Part shown: piece by piece, positions 1 to 5,788 of the stretch
Layout of the letters: each line of letters begins with the position of its first letter
How positions within the stretch are numbered: the first letter of the stretch is position 1
Assembly (NCBI GenBank): GCA_903827085.1
Contig: CAIKHC010000155.1
Coordinates: 1-6,402 of the forward strand
Source: an uncultured Candidatus Nemicrothrix sp.
GTDB lineage: Bacteria; Actinomycetota; Acidimicrobiia; Acidimicrobiales; Acidimicrobilacustridaceae
DNA length: 6,402 nt
Direction: 5' to 3'
The notes under the pieces: model-generated
The model's database searches: none
What the model saw: only the letters and a program-made list of their open reading frames with translations
What the model was told of the DNA's origin: nothing
Position numbers and translations under genes: made by a program

Positions 1-2
1 AT

Positions 3-140
3 CTGACACCAGGCACTGCGGTCGATCTTGCCTGCGGCGAGGGTCGCAACGCATCGAGCGATCAGGGCCAACCGACGACGGCGATCGAACTGCTATCGAC
101 GTCTTTGTCCGAGTTCGAAGAGTGGCCTGATCTCAAGTGA
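3..140 (+). CDS. C-terminal end of an unidentified upstream gene (partial)
   Basis: This frame is open from the window edge to a TGA at 138-140, giving 45 residues. The TGA overlaps the GTG start of hisF in a GTGA arrangement, which is typical of translationally coupled operon genes and is the main reason to believe the frame is real. The visible part begins [17 protein letters not shown], which resembles glycine-rich motif I of class I SAM-dependent methyltransferases. That motif normally lies near the N-terminus, yet only about 28 residues follow it here, ending E-E-W-P-D-L-K. The tail does not look like the ends of HisA/PriA or HisH, the usual upstream neighbours of hisF. It could be a truncated methyltransferase, a degraded gene or an unrelated protein with a chance resemblance. 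The 5' part lies outside the window. Confidence 0.45.
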   Translation: MTPGTAVDLACGEGRNASSDQGQPTTAIELLSTSLSEFEEWPDLK

Positions 141-910
141 AAAACGCTCGAATTATTCCTTGCCTCGACGTCACCGATGGCCGCGTCGTGAAGGGCGTGA
201 ACTTTGTGGGCCTACGCGACGCTGGCGATCCGGTGGAACTTGCTGCTCGTTACGACGCCGACGGTGCCGACGAACTCGTATTTCTCGACATCACGGCAAC
301 CTCTGATGGTCGCGAAACCATGGTTGATGTTGTTCGACGCACTGCGGAACAGGTGTTTATTCCGTTCACGATTGGCGGCGGAATTCGAACTGTTGACGAC
401 GCTCGCACGATGTTGCGCGCAGGAGCCGACAAGGTGTCAGTGAATAGCGCCGCCGTTGCTCGGCCTGAACTCATTAGCGAGATTGCCGAGGTGTTTGGGA
501 ATCAATGTGTGGTGTGCGCCATTGACGCTCGCCGACGTGCAGCCGATGGCAGTTCAGACGAAGGCTGGGAGGTCTACGTCGCTGGGGGACGAACCCCAAC
601 TGGTATTGATGTCATCGAGTGGGCGCGGCGTGCTGAATCGCTTGGGGCGGGCGAGATCCTTCTCACGTCAATGGATCGTGACGGGACGCGTGATGGTTTC
701 GATCTTGAACTCACCGCCGCGGTTTCCGGTGCGGTGGGCGTTCCAGTGATTGCTTCTGGTGGCGTCGGGACCCTTGATCATTTGGTCGACGGAGTCATTA
801 CGGGTGGGGCCGATGCCGTTCTTGCCGCATCGATCTTCCACTTCGACGATCACGCAATTTCTGAAGCAAAAGAACACATGATCGCGGCCGGGGTCAACGT
901 CCGACCCTAG
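137..910 (+). CDS. hisF: Imidazole glycerol phosphate synthase cyclase subunit HisF
   Basis: HisF is the cyclase half of the cytosolic HisF-HisH complex. It combines ammonia from the HisH glutaminase with PRFAR to give imidazole glycerol phosphate for histidine and AICAR for purines. The protein is 257 residues, normal for the family, and is a complete (beta/alpha)8 barrel. The N-terminal strand R-I-I-P-C-L-D carries catalytic Asp11 and the C-A-I-D-A-R segment carries Asp130, both at the positions of the classical general acid/base pair. Phosphate-binding loops are visible as I-G-G-G-I-R (79-84) and I-A-S-G-G-V-G (205-211), with L-T-S-M-D-R-D-G-T at 176-184. The start is GTG at 137, which gives the canonical [11 protein letters not shown] beginning and overlaps the upstream stop by 4 bp. 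No strong ribosome site is visible, consistent with translational coupling. It is the last plus-strand gene before the convergent hydrolase. Confidence 0.97.
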   Translation: MKNARIIPCLDVTDGRVVKGVNFVGLRDAGDPVELAARYDADGADELVFLDITATSDGRETMVDVVRRTAEQVFIPFTIGGGIRTVDDARTMLRAGADKVSVNSAAVARPELISEIAEVFGNQCVVCAIDARRRAADGSSDEGWEVYVAGGRTPTGIDVIEWARRAESLGAGEILLTSMDRDGTRDGFDLELTAAVSGAVGVPVIASGGVGTLDHLVDGVITGGADAVLAASIFHFDDHAISEAKEHMIAAGVNVRP

Positions 911-911
911 G

Positions 912-923
912 GCGAGTTCTCGC
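912..923. repeat. Short inverted repeat between convergent stop codons
   Basis: The 13-bp gap between the hisF stop and the hydrolase stop is almost filled by GCGAG-TT-CTCGC. In RNA this would form a short hairpin, realistically four pairs with a four-base loop. It could act as a minimal bidirectional terminator, but it is short and has no U-tract on either side, so chance is a fair alternative. Confidence 0.25.
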
Positions 924-1571
924 TTACGACGCGAGTTGCGTGTTGATGGCTCCAACGATCAGCGCAGCAACTTTGTGGGTGCGTCCGACAAAGAAATGAT
1001 CGGCTCCAGCAATTGCAGTGACTTCGGTGTTCAGCCATGACGCTGTCGCTTCAAGTGCCGATTCGGGATCCCGAAATTGGTCATGCTCGGGAATGATGAG
1101 CAATTTGAAGCGCGGATCGCTGCCAGCAGCAGCAGTGAGATCTTCTAAAGGAAGAACGCGCAACGGGGGAGCACAAGCCAACCACGCAGTGATTCGCGAG
1201 TCGAGGACAGAGAGCGACGTGTCGGCACCAAACGACCATCCGGAGACAAAGACGCGCAGCTCAGGACATTCAGAGGTGATCGTGTCGAGAGCGGCAACGA
1301 TGTCGAGTGCCTCGCCTACGCCAAAATCGTGCTCACCCTCTGACGTGCCAACACCGCGAAAGTTAAAGCGAAGTACTGCAACGGCTTCGGCGGGAAGAGC
1401 GCGAAAGAGTTCGCTCGTCACCAGCGACGTCATGTTCCCGCCCTGTTGTGGGTGCGGGTGGCACAGAACCACCGCTGCTCGAGCATTCTCGGGAACGATC
1501 AGTTCGGCCTCGAGGGACAGCCCGTCGGATGTCTCGAGACGGAGGGAGCGGGTTTCGAAGTCGTCGGTCAC
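924..1571 (-). CDS. Small alpha/beta hydrolase (COG2945/dienelactone-hydrolase-like)
   Basis: This is a 215-residue serine hydrolase of the alpha/beta fold with no signal peptide, so probably cytosolic. An oxyanion-side loop H-P-H-P-Q-Q-G-G-N-M (38-47) follows the first core strand. R-F-N-F-R-G-V-G-T-S (68-77) is typical of the small COG2945-type hydrolases. The nucleophile elbow is G-W-S-F-G-A (111-116) with Ser113; the likely acid is Asp164 in P-E-H-D-Q-F and the likely base His192 in A-D-H-F-F. The triad is therefore complete and an active esterase-like enzyme is expected; the substrate cannot be read from the sequence. The start is GTG at 1571. The same frame stays open far upstream, but that extension runs antisense through the GroES-like gene and hisI and does not look like this family. 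It converges with hisF and diverges from the GroES-like gene through a shared palindromic promoter region. Confidence 0.88.
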   Translation of the reverse strand: MTDDFETRSLRLETSDGLSLEAELIVPENARAAVVLCHPHPQQGGNMTSLVTSELFRALPAEAVAVLRFNFRGVGTSEGEHDFGVGEALDIVAALDTITSECPELRVFVSGWSFGADTSLSVLDSRITAWLACAPPLRVLPLEDLTAAAGSDPRFKLLIIPEHDQFRDPESALEATASWLNTEVTAIAGADHFFVGRTHKVAALIVGAINTQLAS

Positions 1572-1579
1572 GAGTGGAG

Positions 1580-1585
1580 ACGGTA
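1580..1585 (-). promoter_or_regulatory. Candidate -10 element (TACCGT) for the hydrolase
   Basis: On the minus strand TACCGT matches the TANNNT form of actinobacterial -10 elements and ends 8 nt before the GTG start at 1571. That spacing puts the transcription start at or next to the start codon, implying a leaderless or nearly leaderless mRNA. No clear -35 hexamer was found. It overlaps the opposing -10 by two bases. Confidence 0.5.
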
Positions 1586-1589
1586 CCGT
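1584..1589 (+). promoter_or_regulatory. Candidate -10 element (TACCGT) for the GroES-like gene
   Basis: TACCGT on the plus strand ends 6 nt before the GTG start at 1596, the geometry of a leaderless transcript. No good ribosome-binding site lies at normal distance before this GTG, which fits leaderless initiation. No clear -35 hexamer was found. Confidence 0.55.
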
Positions 1590-1595
1590 CGTGTC

Positions 1596-1964
1596 GTGAC
1601 CTCTTCGCAGACCACCGATCGACTGACCGACGGCGTAGGTGCCGGCGGCGAAAAACTTCCCATCCAAATGCTGAACGATCGCGTTCTCGTGCACCTCGGT
1701 GGACCCGAGGGCGAGCGCCGTTCCACCGGCGGAATTCTCATTCCGGCAACGGCGCAGATCGGCAAGCGCCTGGTGTGGGCCGAAGTGATGGCGGTCGGTC
1801 CGAATGTCCGCTCCATGGAACCGGGTGATCAGGTGTTGTTCAGCCCCGAGGATCGTTACGAAGTCGAAGTCCGCGGCGACGATTACATCATCCTTCGTGA
1901 ACGGGATGTCCACGCAGTTGCTGCCGAGCGTCTCTCTGAAGGAAGCACCGGTCTCTACCTCTAG
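1596..1964 (+). CDS. Diverged GroES-like co-chaperonin paralog
   Basis: The 122-residue product carries a GroES (Cpn10) fold domain from about residue 21 onward. It begins L-P-I-Q-M-L-N-D-R-V-L-V, followed by a mobile-loop equivalent S-T-G-G-I-L-I-P (43-50) whose I-L-I would be the GroEL-contacting tripeptide. Then come A-V-G-P-N (66-70), P-G-D-Q-V-L-F (76-82) and D-Y-I-I-L-R-E-R-D-V-H-A-V (96-108), all matching GroES strands. It differs from a normal GroES of about 95-100 residues in having a 20-residue N-terminal extension, a changed roof-loop region (S-P-E-D-R-Y) and a C-terminal tail ending S-T-G-L-Y-L. I recall this tail and its P-A-T-A segment from actinobacterial GroES-family proteins of unassigned function. 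No groEL is adjacent. GTG 1596 is the only start between the domain and the divergent hydrolase that leaves the domain complete. Partner and clients are unknown. Confidence 0.88.
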   Translation: MTSSQTTDRLTDGVGAGGEKLPIQMLNDRVLVHLGGPEGERRSTGGILIPATAQIGKRLVWAEVMAVGPNVRSMEPGDQVLFSPEDRYEVEVRGDDYIILRERDVHAVAAERLSEGSTGLYL

Positions 1965-2012
1965 CCCTGGGCATTGTCCGAAACTCTGTTCGTGGCGAGG
2001 CGGACGCACCGC

Positions 2013-2018
2013 TAGCGT
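2013..2018 (+). promoter_or_regulatory. Candidate -10 element (TAGCGT) for the hisI-trpE unit
   Basis: TAGCGT fits TANNNT and ends 6 nt before the hisI ATG at 2025, the same geometry as the GroES-like promoter. It lies in the 60-bp gap after the GroES-like stop, where no terminator or Shine-Dalgarno sequence is evident. It would give a leaderless mRNA that also carries trpE. Confidence 0.5.
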
Positions 2019-2024
2019 GGCGCC

Positions 2025-2387
2025 ATGCCTGAAAGCATTCCGATCTCCGTTACTGCCGAGCAACTCGCTGCAGTGACCTACAACGCCGATGGCCTTGTAC
2101 CTGCGATCGTTCAGGAAGTTGGCACGGGTCAGGTGTTGATGATGGCGTGGATGAACGCCGATTCTTTGCGCCAGACCATGGAAACCGGCCGCACCTGGTT
2201 TTGGAGTCGTTCGCGTCAGGAGTACTGGTGCAAGGGGGAAACATCGGGCGACCGCCAGTATGTGCGCGAGGCGTACTACGACTGCGACGGAGACACTCTG
2301 CTCTTTGTGGTTGAACAAGAAGGCAAGGGTGCCTGCCATACGGGCAACTACTCATGCTTCTTCACCGCATTCGGTGACGGTGACTGA
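2025..2387 (+). CDS. hisI: Phosphoribosyl-AMP cyclohydrolase HisI
   Basis: HisI opens the adenine ring of phosphoribosyl-AMP to give ProFAR, the third step of histidine synthesis, using zinc. The 120-residue length is that of the stand-alone cyclohydrolase; no HisE pyrophosphohydrolase domain is fused. Diagnostic segments are G-L-V-P-A-I-V-Q (23-30), V-L-M-M-A-W-M-N (37-44), F-W-S-R-S-R (59-64), W-C-K-G-E-T-S-G (68-75), the acidic D-C-D-G-D (86-90), and [11 protein letters not shown] (102-112). The zinc-binding cysteines Cys87, Cys104 and Cys111 and the metal-binding aspartates are all present. ATG 2025 gives the expected short N-terminus and follows a TANNNT element at leaderless distance. 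The stop is 2 bp before the trpE start, so the two genes are almost certainly cotranscribed. hisF, its pathway partner, lies upstream but is cut off by the divergent hydrolase/GroES pair. Confidence 0.97.
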   Translation: MPESIPISVTAEQLAAVTYNADGLVPAIVQEVGTGQVLMMAWMNADSLRQTMETGRTWFWSRSRQEYWCKGETSGDRQYVREAYYDCDGDTLLFVVEQEGKGACHTGNYSCFFTAFGDGD

Positions 2388-2389
2388 TC

Positions 2390-3916
2390 TTGGACGTTTC
2401 GCCGTCGCGCGACGAATTTCACGCACTCGCCGCCAACCACAGTGTTGTGCCCGTTTGGCGCGAGCTTCTTGCCGACCTCATTACTCCGGTTGCAGCCTTT
2501 GCTCGTCTTTGTGGTGACGATCAACCCGGATTCCTTTTTGAATCTGTTGAGCACGGCGAACGCTGGAGCCGGTTCTCGTTTGTAGGCCGAAATCCAATTG
2601 CGACCTTGGTGCTCCGCAACGGACTCGTGTCCGTTGATGGCGATCTTCCCGCGGCCATGCCTCGGGACAAGGGCATCCTCGCTGCAATCGAATGGCTCCT
2701 CGCTGCGTATCGCTCGCCGAAGATTGATTCGCTGCCGCCTTTGCACGGCGGGGTTGTTGGTTATCTCGGCTACGACGTTGTTCGCGAAGTCGAAGATCTT
2801 GCCGAAACTCCCCGAGATGCCACCGGTTACCCCGACGCAGTAATGGCCGTCATTGGCCAGCTCGCTGCATTCGACCACTTCCGTCAACGCGTAACGCTGA
2901 TCGACAATGTTCTTGTTCCTGAGGGCGCAAGTTCTAGCGAACTCGATCAGTTGTACGACGAAGCGATTGTTCGCCTCGAGCAACTCGCGGCCGACGGTGC
3001 GCAACCACTTGCTGAACCGATGGTCGATCCGCCTTCGCCGTCTCCGGAACTTCCCGAGGTCACCGGTTCGATGACCTACAACCAGTGGGAGAGCGCGGTC
3101 GACGTTGCGAAGGAACACATTCTTAACGGCGACATTTTTCAGGTTGTGCTCTCGCAGCGGTTCTCATTTGAACTTGGCGCCGACCCATTCGATTTCTATC
3201 GAGTGCTTCGTCAGGTCAATCCAAGCCCATACATGTACTTCGTGCGCATGCCGGAACTGAGCCTCGCCGGTTCATCGCCAGAGCCGATGGTGAAGCTTGT
3301 CGACAACCGCGTGATCTCGCGTCCCATCGCGGGCACTCGTCGCCGCGGAGCAACCGAAGAAGAAGATCGTCGCCTTGGTGCTGAGCTTCGCGAACATCCC
3401 AAAGAAATCGCTGAGCACGTGATGCTCATCGATCTCGCTCGTAACGATGTCGGCCGCGTCGTCGAGTTCGGCACCGAACAGGTCGACGAGATGATGATCC
3501 TCGAGCGCTACAGCCACGTGATGCATCTCACTTCACAGGTATCGGGCGAGCTGGCAAACGGGAAGACTCCTATCGATGTCCTCCGGGCCACGCTTCCTGC
3601 CGGAACCGTGTCGGGTGCTCCCAAGGTCCGGGCGATGGAAATCATCGACGAACTCGAGCCGGTGAAGCGCGGTCCCTATGCCGGCGTTGTTGGATATGTC
3701 GACTTCTCGGGCACGATCGATACCGCCATCGCCATCCGTACGCTTGTTGTCGGAGTCGATGGGATTGCTCATGTCCAGGCCGGTGCGGGCATCGTTGCCG
3801 ACAGCGTTGCGGAACACGAAGACCTCGAATGTCGGAATAAGGCCCGAGGGTTACTGAGTGCTGTTCCCGGTGCGCGGCGGATGACTGCGCAGCGCCGCGG
3901 CGAAGTCGTCGACTGA
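2390..3916 (+). CDS. trpE: Anthranilate synthase component I TrpE
   Basis: TrpE converts chorismate and ammonia to anthranilate, the committed step of tryptophan synthesis, working with a TrpG glutaminase that is not in this window. The 508-residue protein has the N-terminal regulatory/barrel domain (about 1-220) and the chorismate-binding domain (about 225-495). G-F-L-F-E-S (47-52) corresponds to the L-L-E-S-type element that binds inhibitory tryptophan, so feedback control is likely retained. Catalytic-domain motifs are complete: Q-V-V-L-S-Q-R-F (251-258), G-S-S-P-E-P-M (294-300), R-P-I-A-G-T-R-R-R-G (311-320), D-L-A-R-N-D-V-G-R (348-356), P-A-G-T-V-S-G-A-P-K (403-412) and Q-A-G-A-G-I-V-A-D-S (463-472). 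The start is TTG at 2390, 2 bp after hisI, preceded by GGTGA at 2379-2383 with a 6-nt spacer. There is no room for an attenuator or leader peptide directly before trpE. Confidence 0.97.
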   Translation: MDVSPSRDEFHALAANHSVVPVWRELLADLITPVAAFARLCGDDQPGFLFESVEHGERWSRFSFVGRNPIATLVLRNGLVSVDGDLPAAMPRDKGILAAIEWLLAAYRSPKIDSLPPLHGGVVGYLGYDVVREVEDLAETPRDATGYPDAVMAVIGQLAAFDHFRQRVTLIDNVLVPEGASSSELDQLYDEAIVRLEQLAADGAQPLAEPMVDPPSPSPELPEVTGSMTYNQWESAVDVAKEHILNGDIFQVVLSQRFSFELGADPFDFYRVLRQVNPSPYMYFVRMPELSLAGSSPEPMVKLVDNRVISRPIAGTRRRGATEEEDRRLGAELREHPKEIAEHVMLIDLARNDVGRVVEFGTEQVDEMMILERYSHVMHLTSQVSGELANGKTPIDVLRATLPAGTVSGAPKVRAMEIIDELEPVKRGPYAGVVGYVDFSGTIDTAIAIRTLVVGVDGIAHVQAGAGIVADSVAEHEDLECRNKARGLLSAVPGARRMTAQRRGEVVD

Positions 3917-3968
3917 TGCAATCCCATTGCTGGTGCATTTCTCCGGTGAAGGTGCGACACTCGCGAGC

Positions 3969-4901
3969 GTGAGTGCTCCTTCGAACGACCAAATCATCGC
4001 CGGCTACGAGGCACTGCAAGGTGCAGGCGGAGCAGTCGTTGTTGAACGCGATGTTCTGTCGGTGACTGGTCCTGATGCTGCTCGGTATCTGCAGGGCCAA
4101 CTCAGTCAGGACGTTGTCGCCATGGCTGGGGACAGCGCATGGTCGTTTCTTTTGGCTCCAACGGGCAAGGTCGATTCATGGCTGCGTGTTCATCGCATTG
4201 ACGCTGAGAATTACGTGCTCGAAACCGATCCCGACTACGGCGACCTCATCCTCACTCGATTGAAGCGGTTCTTGTTGCGAACGAAAGCGACAATTACCGA
4301 ACCGCAGCGCAGTGCGTTAGTGCAGCATCGCTGGGACTCCTCACTTGTTCGCCTTGGTGACGAAGGGCCTGAAGGTTCCCTCGTCGCAACTCCCGTTGGG
4401 CCCCTTGTCGCGGGCCGCGATGAACTCATTGTCAACGCACCGCTCACTGATCCGCGCGTATCGGTTGTCGACGCTGTCGCGACTGAGGCAATGATTCGTT
4501 ATCGGATCGCCCATGGAATCCCAGCGATGGGAACCGAGCTGACCGGGGACACCATTCCTGGCGAAGCCGGCGCATGGGTCATCGACGCATCGGTGAGTTT
4601 CACGAAGGGCTGTTACACCGGTCAGGAACTCGTCGCCAGAATCGATAGTCGTGGAAACAATGTTCCCCATCCCATTCGCCTACTCATGCTTGAGGGCGAT
4701 GCTTCTGTCGGTGACGACGTAACCGTCGAAGGCGCTGCGGTAGGCACGATCACGAGCGTCACTCCGTCGTTGAGCGCGGCACTTCCTGCGCTTGCTCTTG
4801 CTCGTGTTGGGCGAGCGGTGGTTCCGGGCACTCAGGTTGTTGTTGGCGCCGGTCCAAGTGCCTACGCTGCTTCGGTGGTCGAGCCGGGTTCGGTTCGCTG
4901 A
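3969..4901 (+). CDS. ygfZ: YgfZ/GcvT-like folate-binding protein (Fe-S cluster maintenance)
   Basis: The family resembles the T protein of glycine cleavage; YgfZ of E. coli is a cytosolic tetrahydrofolate-dependent factor that supports assembly or repair of certain iron-sulfur enzymes. The 310-residue product has the N-terminal substrate-fold segment V-T-G-P-D-A-A-R-Y-L-Q-G-Q-L-S-Q-D-V (32-49). The YgfZ signature K-G-C-Y-T-G-Q-E (213-220) with the functionally important Cys215 is intact, followed by V-A-R-I-D-S-R-G (222-229) and a C-terminal barrel-like domain. GTG 3969 was chosen because the conserved part begins shortly after it; a TTG at 3927 would add 14 residues lacking family character. 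A weak -10-like GACACT (3956-3961) ends 7 nt before the GTG, so a minor leaderless promoter is possible. Otherwise it is read from the hisI-trpE transcript across a 52-bp gap. Its link to tryptophan synthesis, if any, is unknown. Confidence 0.9.
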   Translation: MSAPSNDQIIAGYEALQGAGGAVVVERDVLSVTGPDAARYLQGQLSQDVVAMAGDSAWSFLLAPTGKVDSWLRVHRIDAENYVLETDPDYGDLILTRLKRFLLRTKATITEPQRSALVQHRWDSSLVRLGDEGPEGSLVATPVGPLVAGRDELIVNAPLTDPRVSVVDAVATEAMIRYRIAHGIPAMGTELTGDTIPGEAGAWVIDASVSFTKGCYTGQELVARIDSRGNNVPHPIRLLMLEGDASVGDDVTVEGAAVGTITSVTPSLSAALPALALARVGRAVVPGTQVVVGAGPSAYAASVVEPGSVR

Positions 4902-4907
4902 AGCGTT

Positions 4908-5450
4908 ATGGCTGATTCTCTTTACAACCGACTCGGGGTGTCGCCCTCGGCGAACGCCGCCGAAATTCGTCGGGCCTATCTCCAGTTGGCGCGAATACAT
5001 CACCCGGACTTCCACACCAACGAGGCCGACCGACAGAAGAACGAACGCGAGATGCAGGCGATCAACGAAGCGTGGGCAGTACTCGGCGATCCCGATCGTC
5101 GCCGGACTCACGATGAGCGCATGCGTCTGACGCAGTCCGACCCCGTCGCCACGGGAACACCGGTTCCTGGTCGCTATGACTTTGTTCCCTACGACGACAG
5201 CGATGACGAGATAGATCCTCGACTCATCGACGACGTTGGGGTCGAGGGGACCGAAGTCGCCCGTTCGGTGCAAATGGCGCCGGTTGTGTGTTTCTTCGGT
5301 GGCCTTTTCGGTGTGATTTTTGGCGTCCTGGTAAATCTCTCGTTCCTCATTGCAGTGGGAATCGTCGGACTCGTGCTCGCTCTTCTTGGGTTTCTCGCCG
5401 CCCCGGCGGTGGCGATCTCACGAAGCATCAGGGCCGAGCGCGATCGCTAG
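4908..5450 (+). CDS. Membrane-anchored J-domain protein
   Basis: The 180-residue protein begins with a J domain (about residues 3-72): L-Y-N-R-L-G-V-S at the start, helix II R-R-A-Y-L-Q-L-A (21-28), the obligatory H-P-D at 32-34, and helix III with N-E-A-W-A-V-L-G-D-P (53-62). J domains stimulate the ATPase of Hsp70/DnaK. There is no G/F region, zinc finger or substrate-binding domain, so it is not DnaJ itself. After an acidic linker rich in Asp/Glu (about 91-115) come two hydrophobic stretches (about 124-143 and 146-167) and a basic tail. This suggests a two-span inner-membrane anchor with the J domain in the cytoplasm. ATG 4908 is 6 bp after the preceding stop, implying cotranscription. The gene ends with TAG immediately followed by a second in-frame TAG. 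Its client and role are not identifiable. Confidence 0.9.
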   Translation: MADSLYNRLGVSPSANAAEIRRAYLQLARIHHPDFHTNEADRQKNEREMQAINEAWAVLGDPDRRRTHDERMRLTQSDPVATGTPVPGRYDFVPYDDSDDEIDPRLIDDVGVEGTEVARSVQMAPVVCFFGGLFGVIFGVLVNLSFLIAVGIVGLVLALLGFLAAPAVAISRSIRAERDR

Positions 5451-5459
5451 TAGTTGGCC

Positions 5460-5465
5460 TAAGGT
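5460..5465 (+). promoter_or_regulatory. Candidate -10 element (TAAGGT) for the ABM gene and trpC
   Basis: TAAGGT fits TANNNT and ends 8 nt before the ATG at 5474. It lies in the 23-bp gap after the J-domain gene, where no Shine-Dalgarno sequence is seen. It could provide a separate leaderless start for the ABM gene and the overlapping trpC, independent of the upstream hisI-trpE promoter. Confidence 0.5.
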
Positions 5466-5473
5466 CTGCGCCC

Positions 5474-5788
5474 ATGACTCAGACCTCATTGTTCGTAAAG
5501 ATGGTGTTTCAACCCGGAAAGCGTGACGAAGGTGTCGCCGCCCTCGAGACCATGCTTCCAGTCGTTGCCGGTGAACCCGGCACGCTCGTGTACTCGTTCC
5601 ACCGTGATGCTGGTGACGAGAACACGGTGTGGATCTTTGAGCTGTATTCCGATGGCGATGCGCTTGGCGTGCACGGTGGTTCCGACGCAATGAAGGAACT
5701 CTTTGGCACGCTCACTGGCCTTATGGCCGAACCGCCGATGATGGTGATGTCGACCCCCACCGGCAACGCAAAGGGTCTTCCAAACTGA
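5474..5788 (+). CDS. Small ABM-domain protein (putative quinol monooxygenase-like)
   Basis: This 104-residue protein has the ferredoxin-like ABM (antibiotic biosynthesis monooxygenase) pattern. A first strand L-F-V-K-M-V-F-Q (6-13) leads into a helix ending about residue 32. E-P-G-T-L-V-Y-S-F-H-R-D (34-45) follows, then V-W-I-F-E-L-Y-S-D (52-60), a histidine in G-V-H-G-G-S (65-70), and a last strand M-M-V-M-S (89-93). Members act as dimers on quinones or other aromatics without cofactors, but many have no known substrate and the family name does not imply antibiotic synthesis. No signal peptide is present. ATG 5474 gives the family-typical start and follows a TANNNT element at leaderless distance. 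Its TGA stop overlaps the apparent CTG start of trpC, so the two are probably translationally coupled. A role linked to tryptophan synthesis is not supported by its sequence. Confidence 0.8.
   Translation: MTQTSLFVKMVFQPGKRDEGVAALETMLPVVAGEPGTLVYSFHRDAGDENTVWIFELYSDGDALGVHGGSDAMKELFGTLTGLMAEPPMMVMSTPTGNAKGLPN
5771..5775 (+). promoter_or_regulatory. Possible ribosome-binding site for trpC
   Basis: AAGGG lies 9 nt before the proposed CTG start at 5785, inside the end of the ABM gene. It is only a partial match to a Shine-Dalgarno sequence, but its distance is right for initiation at CTG and it supports that start over the ATG at 5875. Confidence 0.35.

Larger units (their letters stand above)
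1579..1590. repeat. Perfect 12-bp palindrome centred between two divergent start codons
   Basis: GACGGTACCGTC is identical to its own reverse complement. It lies within the 24 bp separating the GTG of the hydrolase (minus, 1571) from the GTG of the GroES-like gene (plus, 1596). Each half provides a TACCGT hexamer facing outward, so it can be read as two back-to-back -10 elements sharing the central TA, or as a dimeric regulator's operator, or both. Confidence 0.75.

Noticed and set aside
1572..2339. The hydrolase frame stays open on the minus strand well upstream of 1571, which would make a much longer protein.
   Set aside because: The extension runs antisense through the GroES-like gene and hisI, shows no hydrolase-family character, and is explained by codon bias of the genes on the plus strand.
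2370..2392. Attenuator or Trp-rich leader peptide before trpE.
   Set aside because: Only 2 bp separate hisI and trpE, and no short Trp-rich frame or alternative hairpins are evident there.
2348..3118. A 256-codon open frame antisense to trpE.
   Set aside because: It lies opposite a fully conserved trpE, has no recognisable domain, and is a typical antisense shadow of GC-biased coding DNA.
3927..3968. TTG at 3927 as an earlier start for the YgfZ-like protein.
   Set aside because: It adds 14 residues that do not resemble the family, has no ribosome site, and GTG 3969 sits closer to the conserved beginning.
4680..5273. A 197-codon minus-strand open frame across the ygfZ/J-domain junction.
   Set aside because: It overlaps two well-supported plus-strand genes and has no family-like motifs.
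5440..5447. GCGATCGC octamer, the HIP1 palindrome of cyanobacteria.
   Set aside because: I noticed only this copy, at the end of the J-domain gene; a single occurrence in GC-rich DNA has no meaning, and the gene content is actinobacterial.
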